From: JBCDBH01 sp039184055 | GTDB lineage: Bacteria > Acidobacteriota > Thermoanaerobaculia > Multivoradales > J023 | Direction: 5' to 3' | Assembly (NCBI GenBank): GCA_039184055.1 | Contig: JBCDBH010000037.1 | Span: 1-26,478 of the forward strand | DNA length: 26,478 bases | In this document: piece by piece, positions 23,173 through 26,478 of the stretch | How positions within the stretch are numbered: the first letter of the stretch is position 1 | How the letters are laid out: every line of letters starts with the position of its first letter | Notes under the pieces: generated by a model | Told to the model about the DNA's origin: nothing | The model's input: the letters and a program-made list of their open reading frames with translations, nothing else | The model's database searches: none | Translations under genes and position numbers: made by a program

Positions 23173-23850
23173 ATGGACGAAAAGGTGATCGTCGACGGGG
23201 CCGTCGGCGAGGTCGACGAAGGCGTCATCAAATATCAGCTCGATTGGACCACGGGGCCGGCACCGCAGGTGGATGCGTGGCGTGAGCTTTCCGGCTGGCG
23301 TCAGGTGCTACGCGCGTTGGCCGTGCTCGGTCGTGATCCTGGCCGCTACGGTGGCTACGGTTTCGGCAACATCTCTCGGCGTGTGGTGACGCGCGAGAGC
23401 GAGGAAACCGCCTTTGTCATTACCGGCACGCAGACCGGTGGTCGCGCGCGTCTGACACCGGAAGACTGGACGCTCGTCACCCATTGTGATTCAGCCGTCA
23501 ACCGGATCGTGGCACACGGGCCGATCGCGCCATCGTCGGAAGCGCTCACCCATGGCGCCGTCTATGCGCTCAGTCGCGAGATCGGGGCGGTGTTTCACGT
23601 CCACGCACCGGAACTATGGCGAGCCGCCGATCGTCTCGGTTTACCGGCGACCGCTGGCGACGTCGCCTACGGTACACCGGCGATGGCCGCCGAGGTGGCG
23701 CGCTTGACCGTCGAGGTCGATCTCTTGACCGAGCGAATTTTCGTCATGAACGGGCACGAGGATGGCGTGATCGCGTTCGGCGCCACCCCCGATGCGGCGG
23801 GAGCGGTATTGGTCGCTCACCTGGCCCGCGCCGCCCGATCCAACGCCTAA
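23173..23850 (+). CDS. Class II aldolase/adducin family protein
   Basis: The 225-residue protein matches the zinc-dependent class II aldolase/adducin fold (fuculose-phosphate aldolase, ribulose-phosphate epimerase and decarboxylase relatives). Visible signatures are GNIS (65-68), Glu123 in SSEALTHGAVY, the metal-binding pair His142 and His144 in VFHVHAPELW, and His195 in MNGHEDGVIAFG. The substrate cannot be told from sequence; nothing next door belongs to sugar-phosphate metabolism. The ATG at 23173 has GGGAGCGAGG just upstream and suits the family start; the longer frame from 23122 would run through the putative operator. It is divergent from marR and probably its target. Its TAA overlaps the last bases of the convergent peptidase gene (CTAA, 23847-23850). 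Confidence 0.82.
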   Translation: MDEKVIVDGAVGEVDEGVIKYQLDWTTGPAPQVDAWRELSGWRQVLRALAVLGRDPGRYGGYGFGNISRRVVTRESEETAFVITGTQTGGRARLTPEDWTLVTHCDSAVNRIVAHGPIAPSSEALTHGAVYALSREIGAVFHVHAPELWRAADRLGLPATAGDVAYGTPAMAAEVARLTVEVDLLTERIFVMNGHEDGVIAFGATPDAAGAVLVAHLARAARSNA

Positions 23851-24761
23851 TTCACCCATCCACCCGGCGGTGGCTCGACCCAGGTACCTTCTTCTTCGAG
23901 AGCCCAGCGCGCGCGCTGGATGTCATCGCGTTGTCGCCGCCGGATGAACGCCCACAACGCCAGGGCGGTGACCGCCAGCCATAGCGTCGTCGAGCTGCCG
24001 ATCAGGGGCAACCACCGATTCCAGAATCGATTGCCTCGCCAAAACTGGGCTTCGGCGATGGCGATTCGCTCACCCGTGGCGCGGGCAAAGGCGGTTTCGG
24101 GCGTCAATCCATCGGCGATTCCACTGAGAATGGCGGCGATGGCGTCTTCGCCATGACGCGCCACGAGGTCGCGGACGAACGCGCCCGAGAGGGCGTAGGC
24201 TCGACGTGCTTGGATCTGCCCGGCGGGGAAGCTGCTGGACAGCGAGTCGACCGAAAAGTGTTCACGACGGATGGTGGCGAGAATCAGCTGGGTCTGGTCG
24301 TCGATCCCCCAACGGTCGGCGGCGTACATGGCGATGCCTTCGTTGAGCCATCGGGGCACCGGTTGGCGACCCGCCGCGCGCGCTACGAACACATGGGTGA
24401 TTTCGTGGTGATAGGTGGAGATCAGATCGTGATCGGGATACCCGGGGGAGCGCGCCGGAAGCAAGACCACATAGCCCGCCGCACCGAAGGCGTAGCCGGC
24501 CGCCCACGACGGCGCGCGGAGCGCTTCGGGTGAGCCTTCCTCGGCCAGCACGACCGTGATCGGTGGCCCGGGCTCGGTCAGACCGGTAAGCGCCAGAGCG
24601 CGCCGCAGCGGACGGGTGTCGGTCCGTTCGAGCCGCTCGACCAGCGAGCGCATCGAATCCGGGGCTTCGAAGCGAATCTCGGGAAGGGAAGCGGCGTCAC
24701 CAGGTGTGCCGCTGAGCAAGACGAGTAAGCAGAGGGAAACGAGCCCACGACGGAAAGTCAC
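23847..24761 (-). CDS. Membrane-anchored MA-type zinc metallopeptidase
   Basis: The 304-residue protein has a signal peptide (GLVSLCLLVLLSGTPGDA), an extracytoplasmic gluzincin domain and a C-terminal membrane helix (about 250-270, TLWLAVTALALWAFI) with a basic cytoplasmic tail. The zinc site is HEITH (119-123, preceded by STYH) with the third ligand Glu141 in PRWLNEGIAMY, the pattern of peptidase MA-like (basic secretory protein type) domains. It probably cleaves proteins or peptides at the outer face of the inner membrane. The start is GTG at 24761 with AGGA upstream. Its TAG shares bases with the aldolase TAA, tail to tail. It is divergent from the response regulator at 24952. Confidence 0.82.
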   Translation of the reverse strand: MTFRRGLVSLCLLVLLSGTPGDAASLPEIRFEAPDSMRSLVERLERTDTRPLRRALALTGLTEPGPPITVVLAEEGSPEALRAPSWAAGYAFGAAGYVVLLPARSPGYPDHDLISTYHHEITHVFVARAAGRQPVPRWLNEGIAMYAADRWGIDDQTQLILATIRREHFSVDSLSSSFPAGQIQARRAYALSGAFVRDLVARHGEDAIAAILSGIADGLTPETAFARATGERIAIAEAQFWRGNRFWNRWLPLIGSSTTLWLAVTALALWAFIRRRQRDDIQRARWALEEEGTWVEPPPGGWVN

Positions 24762-24784
24762 GTTCCCATCCTATCTCGTCGAGG

Positions 24785-24814
24785 TTGCCGTCGGCTCGGA
24801 GGCTGAGTTATCAT
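24785..24814 (+). promoter_or_regulatory. Candidate sigma70-type promoter for the response-regulator gene
   Basis: TTGCCG (24785-24790) and TATCAT (24809-24814, five of six consensus bases) are 18 bases apart and point toward the response regulator, predicting a leader of about 130 bases. It lies in the 190-bp divergent gap in front of the metallopeptidase gene. The -35 match is moderate. Confidence 0.4.
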
Positions 24815-24951
24815 TCACAGAGTTTTGTGCACTGCTCGATCCTCGCGACGACCTTGCAGCTCCCTGACGAAAACCGAGCCATGACGGAACCCAGTTCGAC
24901 ATGGCGACGTGGAGCGAGGCTCGCGTGACCTGGTGAGCGTTCGGAGGCGCC

Positions 24952-26112
24952 ATGGCTAAGTCGATTCTCCTCGCAGACGATAGTGTGACCATCCAAAAGG
25001 TGGTCGAGCTGACTTTTATGGAAGAGGACTACCAGGTCATCGCCGTGGGCAGTGGCGCCGATGCTTTGGCTCGTCTCGACAGTGGCGCGCCGCCAGATCT
25101 GGTGATCGCCGACGTCCACATGCCGGGACCCGACGGGTATCAAGTCGCCGAGCAAGTCAAACAGCGTTTTCCCGATCTCCCGGTCCTACTCCTGGTCGGT
25201 ACGTTCGAGCCGTTCGACGAAGCACGCGCGACGTCGTCCGGCGCCGACGCGAATCTCAAGAAGCCGTTCGATTCGCAGGACCTCCTGCGCCGGGTCGAAG
25301 ATCTGATCAGCCGAGGTTCGACCGCCGCGCCGGTCTACGACGACTTGGGGCTGACCGAGAATCACCCCACCGCCGAGACCAAGATCACGCCGTCACCCTT
25401 CGTCGAAGACACGCCGTTCGAGCTCGATACCGATCCGGCGCCCGAGTTCGAGCTCGAACCGGAAGATCCCGAGCTGCCGCCGTTCGAGCTCGATACACCC
25501 GACGAAAGCGGTGTGGCGACGGCCGAAGTGGCCTTCCAGACCGATCCGATACCACCGTTTCCCACGGACACGCCGCCCTTGCCCGATTTCGACTCGATGA
25601 CCGAAACGGCCGAGGAGGATTCCGGATCGACACCGTTCGATTCGATGGTCGCGGAGACCGCGCCGGAGGCACCTGAGCCTGTGCCGTCGGCTATCCCGTT
25701 CACTCCGGATCCGGTGGTCACACCACCACCCGTCGAAGTGGCGTTCGAGGCTGAGCATGAGCCGGCCGCGCCCCAGCCTATGCCGGCCGCGCCTGAGCCG
25801 GCCGCACCGGCTGCGCCAGCTACCGAACCCGTCGCACCCGAGCCCGTTGCGGCTGTCGCGGCCGAACCGGAGCCCGTGTCGGCCGCAGACGAGACGCCGG
25901 CCGCGCCGGCTGAACCAGAACCCGCGCCGGCCGCCGCCGCGGCGAGCAACGGTGGACCGCTGAGCGACGAGGATGTCGAGCGGATCGCCCGCCAGGTGGC
26001 CAAGATGATCGGCGAGACGATACTGCGAGATGTCGCATGGGAAGTGGTGCCCGACCTCGCCGAAGTGGTCATTCGAGAGCGTCTCCGTCAGCTCGAATCG
26101 CAGGTCGAGTAG
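24952..26112 (+). CDS. Response regulator with long Pro/Ala/Glu linker and PopZ-like C-terminal helix region
   Basis: The 386-residue protein starts with an intact receiver domain (1-122): acidic pair Asp9-Asp10, phospho-acceptor Asp54 in LVIADVHMPGPDG, Thr84 and Lys104 in KKPFD. There is no DNA-binding or enzyme domain. Residues about 130-330 form an acidic, proline- and alanine-rich low-complexity linker with repeated PFELDT units. The last 53 residues (SDEDVERIARQVAKMI, then LRDVAWEVVPDLAEVVIRERL) are predicted helical and resemble the C-terminal module of response regulators in delta-proteobacteria-like groups, and loosely the PopZ/DUF2497 end. A receiver, disordered linker and oligomerising tail suggest a localisation or scaffold protein, possibly in motility or polarity. 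GGAGG precedes the ATG at 24952. The histidine kinase partner is not in the window. Confidence 0.85.
   Translation: MAKSILLADDSVTIQKVVELTFMEEDYQVIAVGSGADALARLDSGAPPDLVIADVHMPGPDGYQVAEQVKQRFPDLPVLLLVGTFEPFDEARATSSGADANLKKPFDSQDLLRRVEDLISRGSTAAPVYDDLGLTENHPTAETKITPSPFVEDTPFELDTDPAPEFELEPEDPELPPFELDTPDESGVATAEVAFQTDPIPPFPTDTPPLPDFDSMTETAEEDSGSTPFDSMVAETAPEAPEPVPSAIPFTPDPVVTPPPVEVAFEAEHEPAAPQPMPAAPEPAAPAAPATEPVAPEPVAAVAAEPEPVSAADETPAAPAEPEPAPAAAAASNGGPLSDEDVERIARQVAKMIGETILRDVAWEVVPDLAEVVIRERLRQLESQVE
25414..25496 (+). repeat. Direct 17-bp repeat in the linker of the response-regulator gene
   Basis: CCGTTCGAGCTCGATAC occurs at 25414-25430 and again at 25480-25496, encoding PFELDT both times, with a related FELE unit between. 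This looks like internal duplication within the low-complexity linker and is a possible site of length variation between strains. Confidence 0.8.
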
Positions 26113-26135
26113 CCGCCCGCCCCGCTCGGCGGCTA
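26110..26135 (+). terminator. Hairpin between the response-regulator and biotin-ligase genes
   Basis: TAGCCGCC (26110-26117, including the stop codon) pairs perfectly with GGCGGCTA (26128-26135) around a 10-base loop. There is no T run, so it may be a weak terminator, an attenuator, or an RNA structure affecting the biotin ligase start at 26149. Confidence 0.45.
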
Positions 26136-26148
26136 CAATGCGGGCGCC

Positions 26149-26478
26149 ATGGCCGACGCTTCGCGAGATTCTGATTCCCAACGCACGGACCGCAACGACG
26201 TGATCGATCCACTCGATCACGTCCCGCCCGACTATGCGGCTTTCGCCAAGACGCTGCACAAGAGCCGCCGTACCGACCGCCGCTGTGTGGTCACGCTGTC
26301 GTCGGTGCCGTCGACGCATCATCTCCTCCGCCGTTTGATCGGTGAATACAGCCGTGATGCCGTGCTCCCGCCACGTTGTGACCTCGTGGCTTGGGCACAG
26401 ACCGGTGGGGTCGGTCGACACGATCGACCCTGGTTCAGCCCGGCCGGAGGCGGTGCCTGGATCTCGGCGGCACGACCG
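26149..26478 (+). CDS. birA: Biotin-[acetyl-CoA carboxylase] ligase, 5' part only
   Basis: The frame opens at ATG 26149 and runs off the window after 110 codons. It reads MADASRDSD..., then YAAFAKTLHKSRR, VVTLSSVPSTHHLLRRLI, and the catalytic signature CDLVAWAQTGGVGRHDRPWFSP followed by AGGGAWISAARP. This matches the conserved biotin-protein ligase block, which makes biotinyl-AMP and attaches biotin to carboxylase carrier proteins in the cytoplasm. No N-terminal DNA-binding domain is present, so it is a monofunctional type rather than the E. coli repressor type. The usual GRGRRGR loop reads GVGRHDR here. No clear ribosome-binding site was seen; a hairpin lies just upstream. Confidence 0.82.
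   Translation, partial: MADASRDSDSQRTDRNDVIDPLDHVPPDYAAFAKTLHKSRRTDRRCVVTLSSVPSTHHLLRRLIGEYSRDAVLPPRCDLVAWAQTGGVGRHDRPWFSPAGGGAWISAARP

Noticed and set aside
25362..26072. Ser/Gly/Ala-rich open frame on the minus strand
   Set aside because: Mirror image of the Pro/Ala/Glu linker of the response regulator; low-complexity artefact.

Overview
The window is GC-rich, densely coded bacterial DNA with frequent TCG/CGA/GATC-containing codons. The mix of genes (a eukaryote-like Ser/Thr kinase with one membrane segment, a secreted carboxypeptidase-regulatory-fold protein, a secreted tricorn-type protease, a secreted S9 oligopeptidase, tandem universal stress proteins and a PGM1-like ATP-grasp ligase) is most reminiscent of Acidobacteriota (Thermoanaerobaculia/Holophagae-like). 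That placement is inference from gene content. No rRNA, tRNA, CRISPR array, transposase or integrase was seen, so this looks like chromosomal backbone.

Layout. 1-2468 (minus): a double universal stress protein translationally coupled (ATGA overlap) to a PGM1-like ATP-grasp protein, with a possible further gene starting at 39 and leaving the window. 2686-4119 (plus): a divergent Ser/Thr kinase. 4120-4514: a 395-bp non-coding stretch with palindromes. 4515-7762 (plus): a type I HsdM-like protein that has lost its NPPF catalytic motif and carries two winged-helix-like repeats, overlapping (GTGA) an RlmL/YpsC-type rRNA methyltransferase. 7808-13869 (plus): a secreted beta-sandwich repeat protein, a long stem-loop, a secreted tricorn protease, a strong hairpin terminator and a small membrane protein. 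13906-17187 (minus): secreted oligopeptidase B followed by mutY; mutY carries an in-frame amber codon exactly at the first glutamate of its Nudix box. 17277-20943 (minus): a pseudoREC-PAS-PAS-GGDEF-EAL protein and a second double universal stress protein. 20944-21245: an intergenic region full of GGGTA/TACCC and CGTTAC motifs. 21246-22562 (plus): a small ribbon-helix-helix-like protein with its own terminator, then a haloalkane dehalogenase-like hydrolase. 22596-24761: a MarR regulator divergent from a class II aldolase, which overlaps tail to tail with a membrane-anchored MA-type metallopeptidase. 24952-26478 (plus): a response regulator with a PopZ-like C-terminal helix region, then the start of a biotin-protein ligase.

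How the genes fit together. Three unrelated peptidases (tricorn, oligopeptidase B, MA-type) all look exported, which suggests a proteolytic, peptide-scavenging lifestyle. Two double-domain stress proteins, a kinase, a c-di-GMP enzyme and a response regulator make this a signalling-rich region, but no shared pathway can be shown from sequence alone. The two items most worth following are the amber-interrupted mutY and the catalytically disarmed HsdM-like protein with C-terminal repeats, which has no HsdR or HsdS nearby.
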